Positions 45,633 through 52,460 of a stretch of 64,000 bases of DNA are shown here, piece after piece. The position numbers were made by a program, and so were the translations under genes. The stretch covers positions 491,205-555,204 of the forward strand of contig CP098402.1 in the NCBI GenBank assembly GCA_025916675.1. Direction: 5' to 3'. Each line of letters begins with the position of its first letter. The stretch's first letter is position 1. The notes below the pieces were generated by a model, which worked only from the letters and a program-made list of their open reading frames with translations, made no database searches and had not been told where the DNA came from. Origin of the DNA: Phycisphaera sp. (GTDB taxonomy: Bacteria; Planctomycetota; Phycisphaerae; Phycisphaerales; UBA1924).

Positions 45633-46001
45633 CTATCGCCCACCACCGCCTGCGGCCGCCTTGGCCTGGGCGAAGACCTGGGCGAGGTCCTCGCTGCGCT
45701 GCAGCGTCAGCGTGCGGCCGTTCTCGGCGCGGTAGACCATGAGTTGCTCGGCCCGCTGGTCGAGCACGTAGAGCAGCTCTTCGCTGGAGCTCTGGCCCTG
45801 GGTGGTCATGGCCGAGTAGGCACCGCCCACGACGGCCATCTCGGCGAACGCGGCGGCGGGTGAGACGGGTGACGATTCACCCGAGCGGCCCGCCTGCACG
45901 AGCACGAGGCCCAGCAGCACGAGGGCGCTGGCCAGCAGCGGGATGGTGCCGCGGCGGGTGCTGGTGTCGCTGGTGGGGGGGTTGGTGTGCGCGGAGTTCA
46001 T
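45633..46001 (-). CDS. Small membrane-anchored protein, unknown function
   Basis: A 122-residue protein with one N-terminal membrane segment (IPLLASALVLLGLVLVQAG) and a short exported domain (ELLYVLDQRAEQLMVYRAENGRTLTLQRSEDLAQVFAQA) ending in a Gly run. Its ATG overlaps the TGA of the preceding gene (45998-46001), so the two are coupled. The LDQRAEQLMVYR stretch is common in unnamed planctomycete proteins. Function unknown. Confidence 0.72.
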   Translation of the reverse strand: MNSAHTNPPTSDTSTRRGTIPLLASALVLLGLVLVQAGRSGESSPVSPAAAFAEMAVVGGAYSAMTTQGQSSSEELLYVLDQRAEQLMVYRAENGRTLTLQRSEDLAQVFAQAKAAAGGGGR

Positions 46002-46342
46002 CGTCCACCCCCGGTCTGGCCCTGGGCGTCGAGCCTCAGGTTGCGATAGCCGACGCCCTCGAAGGACGTGCTCGACTGGTTCCACTTGAGCGTGACCATC
46101 TCCTGGTTGGAGGTATCGATGATGTGGACGGCGCTGCTGGGCGAGCCGGTCATCTGCCCGCCGAGGACCATGTACTCGCCGCGCGGGCGCTGGGCCTGCT
46201 GGGCGGTGGCGCTGGGGGCCAGCGTGATGGTGCCCAGCGCCAGCAGCAGGGCGGCGTTCAGGGCGACCAAGGCCACGCGCGGGTCGGCCAGCGCTGTTTT
46301 GCGCTGGGCCTTGCGCGTGGGGGTTGGTGTCGTCGTACTCAT
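45998..46342 (-). CDS. Small exported protein, unknown function
   Basis: A 114-residue protein: basic N-terminus, hydrophobic signal (VALVALNAALLLALGTI), likely cleaved after ATAQQA, then a small beta domain (GEYMVLGGQMTGSPSSAVHIIDTSNQEMVTLKW). The last part is related in style to its downstream partner, which it overlaps by four bases. Both may form a cell-surface pair. No family recognised. Confidence 0.7.
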   Translation of the reverse strand: MSTTTPTPTRKAQRKTALADPRVALVALNAALLLALGTITLAPSATAQQAQRPRGEYMVLGGQMTGSPSSAVHIIDTSNQEMVTLKWNQSSTSFEGVGYRNLRLDAQGQTGGGR

Positions 46343-46419
46343 GATGATGCTCCGGGGGTTCGGGGCCCAATCCTTCGGGGCCGGTCCAGTTCGGGGCGGG
46401 GTGCGTGGCGCTCGGCTGG

Positions 46420-46698
46420 TTAGTCCTGGTGGCCGCGTTTAGCGGGGATCACCGTGGCGGCCACGATGCTGATGACCACCACGCCGGCGACCAGGAAGTT
46501 CTTGATGACCGGCGGCTTGTTGGGCTGCTGGGGTCGCGGCGGGGTGACCCGCTGCTGCTGCGTCGCGCCGGCGGCCTGGGCCGAGGCATCGGCGGGCAAA
46601 GCCAGCATCAGCGATCCGGCCAGGACGGCGGAGGCCAGGCCGGTGCGGAGGCCAGTTCTCAGGCGAGTGCGGAGAAGGTTGGGTTGCGATCGGGTCAT
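46420..46698 (-). CDS. Small exported protein with C-terminal membrane helix
   Basis: A 92-residue protein with a signal peptide (LASAVLAGSLMLALPADASAQA), a Gln/Pro-rich linker and a C-terminal membrane helix (NFLVAGVVVISIVAATVIP) followed by basic residues. It is an apparent small anchored envelope protein. CGGAG lies about ten bases before ATG 46698; an upstream ATG at 46725 would add nine residues. It heads the gene group leading to ricT. Confidence 0.65.
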   Translation of the reverse strand: MTRSQPNLLRTRLRTGLRTGLASAVLAGSLMLALPADASAQAAGATQQQRVTPPRPQQPNKPPVIKNFLVAGVVVISIVAATVIPAKRGHQD

Positions 46699-46787
46699 CT
46701 TGGCGGCTCCGTTTGGTCTGTCCATGGAGGCTGTACCGCGGCACGGCCTCGGGCGTTGCAGAGTGTACGGGGGGAGAGGGGGCGGGG

Positions 46788-47222
46788 ATGCTGGAGCACA
46801 TAGCATCTGCCATGAGGATCAAGCTGCTGTTTTGCGTCATTGTCGGGGTGGGCCTGGCCCTCTTCACCGGCTGCGTGTCAGATCCCGAGCGTGCCGATGG
46901 AGCACGCCAAGCGGACCCGCAGTCGCTCGTCGGGAGGTGGCGTGTGGACCTTCGCCCGACCCCGGATGCCGAGGCTTATTACCAGAGCTTCGTGGTTGAT
47001 TCCGTTGAGGAACGGACGTTCACTGGCACGTTCTATGGATCGCCGATCTCCGAAGCCCGCCTGAACGCCGATTGGGGCGACGTGGCGTTCTCCTTTGTCA
47101 CCTCGGATGGGTCGGGGCCCTACCTCCACTCGGGCATCCTTCGAGGCGGTGTGCTCGAGGGCATGTCAAACTCGACCGGCCGCGGGTTCTTGTCTATCTG
47201 GAGGGCTGAGCGTGAGGAGTGA
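46788..47222 (+). CDS. Lipoprotein of unknown function
   Basis: A 144-residue protein with a signal peptide ending in the lipobox LALFTGC. The mature part is a small beta-rich domain (LVGRWRVDLRPTPDAEAYYQ, RTFTGTFYGSPISEARL, GGVLEGMSNSTGRGFLSIW), similar in style to lipocalin-like stress lipoproteins but without a firm family. ATG 46788 follows a GGGAGAGGGGGCGGGG tract; ATG 46812 is an alternative. It is convergent with the GNAT gene (stops 7 bp apart). Confidence 0.68.
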   Translation: MLEHIASAMRIKLLFCVIVGVGLALFTGCVSDPERADGARQADPQSLVGRWRVDLRPTPDAEAYYQSFVVDSVEERTFTGTFYGSPISEARLNADWGDVAFSFVTSDGSGPYLHSGILRGGVLEGMSNSTGRGFLSIWRAEREE

Positions 47223-47229
47223 TCTGCCG

Positions 47230-47841
47230 CTAGGCCAATCGCCTGTCGAGCCCATCGCGCACGCCCGGCCACTCGTGGGCAATGACGCTGTAGAACACCG
47301 AATGCCGGTTTGAGCCATCGGGCATGATAACCAGGTTGCGAAGCGTGCCTTCATAGACGGCCCCGAGCTTGGCCATCGCGCGCTGGGAGGGCGTGTTGCG
47401 GTGGTGGGTCTTCAGGCATACGCGAAGGGCCGGTCCGCCGGTGTGGCGTGCACAGGGCGCGAAGATCGGTTGCTCGAACGCGTGCGCCAGCAGCAGGCGT
47501 TTCATCTCGGGGTTGGTGCGTGTGCCGCGGTGGGCCGGGGCGATGAAGGTCCATCCGATCTCCAGCGTCCGGTGCTCGGGGCGGATGTCGAGGTAGCTGG
47601 TCATGCCGACGACTTCGTTCGTGGCGACGAGACGCAGGGTGAGGGGCTCGACGCTGGTGTCGTCGATGAGGAGTTGGAGGTACCGCTCCATGCCTGATCG
47701 ATCGAACGGCGTTGGTAAACGCGTAAACCAGCGGAATGTCTCGGGTGATGTCGCGGCTGCCAGCAAGCCCGCGGCGTCTTCCAGTGATGTCGGGTCGAGG
47801 CGGACGGTGGGGCCGATCAGGGGTTGATCGACAAGAGGCAC
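47230..47841 (-). CDS. GNAT-family N-acetyltransferase (RimJ/RimL-like)
   Basis: A 203-residue acetyl-CoA-dependent transferase. It shows the N-terminal VRLDPTSLEDAAGLLAA, the core strand VVGMTSYLDIRPEHRTLEIGWTF and an AHRGT...NPEMKRLLLAHAFEQ acetyl-CoA helix. Between that helix and the next strand about ten unusual residues (IFAPCARHTGG) are inserted. The substrate could be a protein N-terminus or a small molecule. It starts three bases after the AIM24-like gene and is probably co-transcribed. Confidence 0.82.
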   Translation of the reverse strand: MPLVDQPLIGPTVRLDPTSLEDAAGLLAAATSPETFRWFTRLPTPFDRSGMERYLQLLIDDTSVEPLTLRLVATNEVVGMTSYLDIRPEHRTLEIGWTFIAPAHRGTRTNPEMKRLLLAHAFEQPIFAPCARHTGGPALRVCLKTHHRNTPSQRAMAKLGAVYEGTLRNLVIMPDGSNRHSVFYSVIAHEWPGVRDGLDRRLA

Positions 47842-47844
47842 AGC

Positions 47845-48648
47845 TCAACTCCCCCCGATCAGGTCTCCAATCCCACCCAGGACCGAGCCCTCGCCCTGCC
47901 GCTTCCCGCCCTCGCTTGGCGCCGCGGAGATAATGCGGTCGGCCAGGCGGCTGAACGGCAGCGTTTGCAACCACACCGTGCCCGGGCCGGTCAGGCTCGC
48001 GTAGAAGAGGCCCTCTCCCCCGAAGATCTTGTTCTTGATGCCCTTGACGAATTCGATCTGGTAGTCGACGCTGGTGTCGAGGGCGACCAGGCAGCCCGTG
48101 TCGACGCGGAGCTTCTCGCCCGGGGCCAGTTCTTTGACCAACGTGGTCCCGCCCGCGTGCAGGAAAGCTTGGCCCTTGCCGGCGTCGCTGCTCAGGCGCT
48201 GCATGATGAAGCCCTCGCCGCCGAAGAAGCCCACGCCCAGGCGCTTCTGGAAGGCGATGTCGACGGTGACGCCGCGGGCGGCGCACAGGAAGGCGTCCTT
48301 CTGGCAGATCAGCGTGCCGCCGTGTTCGCCGAGTTCGATCGGGACCACATGCCCCGGATACGGCGCGGCGAACGCGCAGTCACGCCGGACGCTCCCATGA
48401 TTATGGAAGTATGTGATGAAGAAGCTCTCGCCCGTGATCGTGCGCTTGCCGGCCTCAAAGAGCTTTCCTAAGAGCCCGCCGCCCTCCTTCATCGAGAGCT
48501 GGGTGGCCATCTCGATGTCGGGTTCGAGGTACATCATCGCCCCCGCCTCGGCCACCATCGCCTCGTCGGGGTCGAGGGTGATGATGACCGCCTGCATGTC
48601 GTCGCCGATGATGCGGTAGTCGATCTCGTCCACGTGGTTGCTGCGCAT
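47845..48648 (-). CDS. AIM24/TIGR00266-family protein
   Basis: A 267-residue soluble beta-helix-like protein. Family marks are the N-terminal DYRIIGDDMQAVIITLDPDE, AEAGAMMYL, the FGGEGFIMQRLS strand with HAGGT, and IKNKIFGGEGLFYASLTGPGTVWLQ near the end. Bacterial members have no firm function; the eukaryotic relative AIM24 is mitochondrial. A hairpin in the leader may cover its ribosome site. The acetyltransferase gene follows directly. Confidence 0.88.
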   Translation of the reverse strand: MRSNHVDEIDYRIIGDDMQAVIITLDPDEAMVAEAGAMMYLEPDIEMATQLSMKEGGGLLGKLFEAGKRTITGESFFITYFHNHGSVRRDCAFAAPYPGHVVPIELGEHGGTLICQKDAFLCAARGVTVDIAFQKRLGVGFFGGEGFIMQRLSSDAGKGQAFLHAGGTTLVKELAPGEKLRVDTGCLVALDTSVDYQIEFVKGIKNKIFGGEGLFYASLTGPGTVWLQTLPFSRLADRIISAAPSEGGKRQGEGSVLGGIGDLIGGS

Positions 48649-48653
48649 AGGGG

Positions 48654-48678
48654 TCCTCCAATCGGGTTGTTCGGAGGA
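48654..48678 (-). promoter_or_regulatory. Leader hairpin sequestering the ribosome site of the AIM24-like gene
   Basis: On the minus strand TCCTCC (48673-48678) can pair with GGAGGA (48654-48659), the only ribosome binding site of the downstream gene, across a 13-base loop. It may modulate translation; a chance match is possible. Confidence 0.3.
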
Positions 48679-48705
48679 TATCCACGCGAGTTTCTGTCGG
48701 TCGGC

Positions 48706-50442
48706 TTATGGGCAGCCGAGATTGAACGCGTTGATATAGGTGAGGAAGTCGAAGACGGTGAGGCTGCCATCGCCGTCGAAATCGGCCTCGCTGCTGCCGG
48801 CTGCGAAGAGGTTCTGGAACTCGACGAAGTCGAAGACGGTGAGTTCACCATCGCCGTCGAGGTCGGCCAGGCACCCGCCCTCGCGGCCGTAGATGACGTA
48901 CGAGCGACCCGGAGCGGCGCCGTCGGTACCGACCATGATGTCATCGCGTCCATCACCGTTGACATCGCCGATGAGTGCGACGGATTGGCCGCTTTCGTCG
49001 CCAGGAGTCGTACCATTGATCGTGAAGCCGTTCGGGCCGGCCAGGGATGAAAGGTCGAGCGAGGCGGGCAGGCCGGCCACACTGCCAAAGACGACATAGG
49101 TCTGCCCGGCGCGGAAGCGCCCCATGGGGTCGCCGCCCGGCGCACCGATGAGCAGGTCGGCAAGGCCGTCGCCGTTGAGGTCGCCCGCCGGCGAGACCGA
49201 GGATCCGCTCCAGTCGGCACCCGAGACGCCCTTGATCGTCGAGCCCGACGAGGTATCGAGGTTTATCGAGGCGGGGTAGCCACCAATTTGGCTGTGCACC
49301 ACGTACGTCTGGCCGGCGAAGGATCGACCATCCGGGAAGGCGTAGCGGGCGCCGATGAGCAGATCGCGGACGCCGTCGTTGTTCAGGTCGCCCGCCAGCG
49401 CGACGCTGTGGCCGGTCTGGCCGCTGGTCGCCGAACTGCTCATGCGGAAGCCGTTCGAGCCGTCCAATGAAGTCAGTGGGAAGTCGAGCGGGAATCCGGC
49501 GGCGTTTCCGAAGACGACGTAGGCATGGCCGCTGCGGCCGGCCCGGCTGGCGCCGATGAGCAGGTCGTCTACGCCATCGCTGTTGAAATCGCCTGCCGAT
49601 GCGACGGACCAGCCGCTGGAGTCGTCCATCTCGATACCGTTGATGCGAAAGCCCGTGGTGGCGTCGAGGGTGGCCATGTCGAGGACGGCGGGGAAGCCGG
49701 TGGTATCACCGTAGATGACGTACGTCTTGCCGGTGCCGAAACCGGCACCGCCGTACGGCCAACCGGGCGCGCCGAACGCCAGATCGTCGACCCCGTCGCC
49801 GTTGAGGTCGCCGGCCGATCCGGCGAACCAACCAAGGTTGGTACGAACCTCGCCGTACACGGTGAAGCCGTTGGTGCCGTCCAAGTTGGTGACGTCCAGG
49901 TCGGCAGCAAAACCGGCATCGCGTCCAAATACCACGAACGACTGGCCGGCCTGGGGGCGGCCCAAGGGCCAGCCATAGGCGGCGCTGACAACGACGTCGT
50001 CGATGCCATCGCCGTTGATATCGCCGGCGTGGGCGATGGCCTGGGTGTTCTGGGATCGAAGCTGGTCGGGGAAGCCGGTCAAGCGGAAGCCGTCGGTCCC
50101 GTCGAGCGCGTCCAGATCGACGGTGGCGGGGAAGTTGCTGTCGCGGCCAAAAACGATCGCACAATAGCTGCGGCCGGCGACGGCAAAGTCGGGCATGCCG
50201 TCGCTGTTCATGTCGCCGACGGGGGCCACCGAGAAGCCCGATCTACCGGCACCCGCGCCGGTGAGCACGAAGCCGATGCCGCCGTCCAAGTCGGCGAGTT
50301 CGAGCACGGCCGGGAAGGGCTCTTCCAGCGGTCCTTGGGCCAGGGTCTGGCCGGTGGCCAAGGCCAACCCTGCGGCGGCCACGAGGGCCTGTGTGGTGTG
50401 CGTGGTCGGGCTGATTCGGGTTCTGAGCGTGCTGTAGGGCAT
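48706..50442 (-). CDS. Secreted FG-GAP beta-propeller protein with GC-type dockerin end
   Basis: A 578-residue exported protein. After a signal peptide (LVAAAGLALATGQTLAQ) come about seven integrin-alpha/FG-GAP repeats, each with a calcium loop such as GDMNSDGMPDFAVAG or GDLNGDGVDDLAFGAP, and the motif YVVFG/YVIYG. The last 50 residues hold two EF-hand-like dockerin repeats (DLDGDGELTVFDFVEFQN and DFDGDGSLTVFDFLTYIN) ending LGCP. Such ends are called GC-type dockerin domains and are thought to anchor or sort proteins. GGAGG lies upstream of ATG 50442. Confidence 0.88.
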   Translation of the reverse strand: MPYSTLRTRISPTTHTTQALVAAAGLALATGQTLAQGPLEEPFPAVLELADLDGGIGFVLTGAGAGRSGFSVAPVGDMNSDGMPDFAVAGRSYCAIVFGRDSNFPATVDLDALDGTDGFRLTGFPDQLRSQNTQAIAHAGDINGDGIDDVVVSAAYGWPLGRPQAGQSFVVFGRDAGFAADLDVTNLDGTNGFTVYGEVRTNLGWFAGSAGDLNGDGVDDLAFGAPGWPYGGAGFGTGKTYVIYGDTTGFPAVLDMATLDATTGFRINGIEMDDSSGWSVASAGDFNSDGVDDLLIGASRAGRSGHAYVVFGNAAGFPLDFPLTSLDGSNGFRMSSSATSGQTGHSVALAGDLNNDGVRDLLIGARYAFPDGRSFAGQTYVVHSQIGGYPASINLDTSSGSTIKGVSGADWSGSSVSPAGDLNGDGLADLLIGAPGGDPMGRFRAGQTYVVFGSVAGLPASLDLSSLAGPNGFTINGTTPGDESGQSVALIGDVNGDGRDDIMVGTDGAAPGRSYVIYGREGGCLADLDGDGELTVFDFVEFQNLFAAGSSEADFDGDGSLTVFDFLTYINAFNLGCP

Positions 50443-50463
50443 ATTGGGCCTCCTTCTCTGCAC

Positions 50464-50492
50464 ACCATACCACGAACCAGCATGCGGACCAA
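50464..50492 (-). promoter_or_regulatory. Promoter of the 578-residue dockerin protein gene
   Basis: TTGGTC (50487-50492) and TATGGT (50464-50469) are 17 bp apart on the minus strand, inside a block nearly repeated upstream of the next gene: AATTGCTTTGG, then 15 bp, then GTGGTATGGTG. The -10 box ends 21 bp before the ATG. Confidence 0.6.
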
Positions 50493-50508
50493 AGCAATTT
50501 TTGGACTC

Positions 50509-52395
50509 TTATGGGCACCCCGCGTCGAACGCGTTCTGGAAGGCCAGGAAGTCGAAGATGGTGAGCTCGCCGTCGCCGTCGAAGTCGGCGATGGGATCGC
50601 CGGCGTCGAAGGCGTTCTGGAACGCGAGGAAGTCGAAGATGGTCAGCAGGCCGTCGCCGTCGAGATCGGCGGCGCACGCCACGCCGCGGCCATAGACAAT
50701 GTACGCGGCGCCGGTGAAGTCGAATGGTGAGACCGCGACGCCCGGTGCGCCCACGACCATGTCGACGCGCCCATCGCCGTTGATGTCTCCGCCTCCGCCC
50801 ACACCCGTTCGCAGCCTGTGCCCCGTGCCGGGGGCGTCGAAGTATGCCCCTTCGCCAACTGCGGCCAGGTCGTCGGGCTCGAGCTGTGCGTCGAATGGGC
50901 CCATCGTCGCCACGTCTCGGCCCAGCAGCAAGAACGCGTCGCTGACCCCGGGCATTGCGATGAGTAGGTCGTCCACGCCATCGCCGGTGACATCACCAGC
51001 GCCGCCGAGCGACTGCCCGGCCATCGCATTAACCGCCAGGCCCGCCAGCACGAAGCCGTCGGCTCCGTCGAGCTCATCCAGCGCGACCGAGGCCCCAAAT
51101 GGCGAACTCGCCGGACGGCCGAACACCACGTACGTTCGCCCGTGGTCTTTGCCCGGGAACGAGTAGGACCCGTAGCGGGTGTGCGAAGCGCCGGGAGCCC
51201 CGAGCGCGAGGTCGTCCATGCCGTCGCCGTTGAGGTCGCCCGCGCCGGCCACCGCCCCGCCCAGGCGGGCGTCGATGTTGTCGATGTTCAGAGCGAATCC
51301 CTCCGTCCCGTCCAGCCCGGCCAGGGGGATTTCGGCGGGGAATGGATCGCCCGCGTCGCGGCCAAACAGCACGTAGGCCCGCCCACCATACACCGTGTAG
51401 CAGTAGCCGTACCCGCCGTAGCAGTACTGCTGGCTGTTGGCTTGCGAGGCGCCGATCACCACGTCGGCGAATCCGTCGCCGTTGATGTCGCCCGCGCCGG
51501 CGACCGAGCGCCCGGCCTCGTTAAACCAGTCCTCGCCCAGTACCTTGAATCCCTCGCCGGGCGCGAGCGCATCGAGCGCCACTTCGGCGGGGAAGCCGCC
51601 CGAGCGGCCAAAGAGCACGTACACCGCGCCCAGGCCCCCAACCGGCGGATCGCCGATGTCGTCGGGCGCGCCAAGCGCGAGATCGTCCACGCCGTCACCG
51701 TTGATGTCTCCCACCCCTGCAATGCTGGTGCCAGCCTGGGCGCAGTGCGTGCCACCGCTGATCGGCTGGCACACGTCGGTGATGCGGAAGCCATCGGTCC
51801 CATCCATGTCTTCGATCACGACCCGGGCAGGGAAGGGTGAGCCCCCGCCGGCCACGTCGCGGCCGAAGATGACCACCGCGCCGCCCGTGCCCGACGACGA
51901 GTATTGCGGCGCACCGCTGTCGCCCAGCACGAGGTCGTCAATCCCATCGCCATTGACGTCGCCCGCGGCCGCCACGGCATAGCCCATCGGCCGATCCGGG
52001 TCGGCCGAGCCGACGCGGAAGCCGTCGCCGCCGTCAAGGGCGTCAAGGTCGATTTCCGCGGGCAGGCCGCCAGCTCGCCCGAACACCACATAGGCCTCGC
52101 CGCCCACCCGGAACCGGCGATAGCCGTCGCTGGCCAGGGCCCCGATGACCACGTCGGCCAGCCCGTCGCCGTTGAGGTCGCCGGCGATGGCGGCCGAGAA
52201 GCCCAACTTCTCGAATTCCCCCAGCCCCATCGCGGCCGCCCCCAGCGTGCCGTCGCCGCCACCGGCGGGTTCGAGGGTTCCCAGGTCGATCCGGGCGGGG
52301 AAGGGCTCGGCGAGCGGATCGTCCTGTGCGAGCGCGTGGCCCACGACGGCCAGCAAGGCGAGGGCGGCGACGGGGCGGATGGTCGAGTGCGGCAT
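50509..52395 (-). CDS. Secreted FG-GAP beta-propeller protein with GC-type dockerin end
   Basis: A 628-residue paralogue of the preceding entry. The signal peptide is VAALALLAVVGHALAQ. The FG-GAP blades have calcium loops such as GDLNGDGLADVVIGA, GDVNGDGIDDLVLGD and GDINGDGRVDMVVGA. The C-terminus has two dockerin-like units (DLDGDGLLTIFDFLAFQN and DFDGDGELTIFDFLAFQN) ending DAGCP. AGGAG precedes ATG 52395. It carries the same promoter block as the downstream paralogue and ends just before that gene's promoter. Confidence 0.88.
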   Translation of the reverse strand: MPHSTIRPVAALALLAVVGHALAQDDPLAEPFPARIDLGTLEPAGGGDGTLGAAAMGLGEFEKLGFSAAIAGDLNGDGLADVVIGALASDGYRRFRVGGEAYVVFGRAGGLPAEIDLDALDGGDGFRVGSADPDRPMGYAVAAAGDVNGDGIDDLVLGDSGAPQYSSSGTGGAVVIFGRDVAGGGSPFPARVVIEDMDGTDGFRITDVCQPISGGTHCAQAGTSIAGVGDINGDGVDDLALGAPDDIGDPPVGGLGAVYVLFGRSGGFPAEVALDALAPGEGFKVLGEDWFNEAGRSVAGAGDINGDGFADVVIGASQANSQQYCYGGYGYCYTVYGGRAYVLFGRDAGDPFPAEIPLAGLDGTEGFALNIDNIDARLGGAVAGAGDLNGDGMDDLALGAPGASHTRYGSYSFPGKDHGRTYVVFGRPASSPFGASVALDELDGADGFVLAGLAVNAMAGQSLGGAGDVTGDGVDDLLIAMPGVSDAFLLLGRDVATMGPFDAQLEPDDLAAVGEGAYFDAPGTGHRLRTGVGGGGDINGDGRVDMVVGAPGVAVSPFDFTGAAYIVYGRGVACAADLDGDGLLTIFDFLAFQNAFDAGDPIADFDGDGELTIFDFLAFQNAFDAGCP

Positions 52396-52415
52396 GGCGG
52401 GCTCCTCTTTGGCCC

Positions 52416-52444
52416 ACCATACCACAATCCGGCCGGATTTCCAA
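52416..52444 (-). promoter_or_regulatory. Promoter of the 628-residue dockerin protein gene
   Basis: TTGGAA (52439-52444) and TATGGT (52416-52421), 17 bp apart, within AATTGCCTTGG-N15-GTGGTATGGTG. It matches the promoter block of the neighbouring dockerin gene at both boxes and in spacing. Confidence 0.6.
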
Positions 52445-52460
52445 GGCAATTTCCGGGCTG

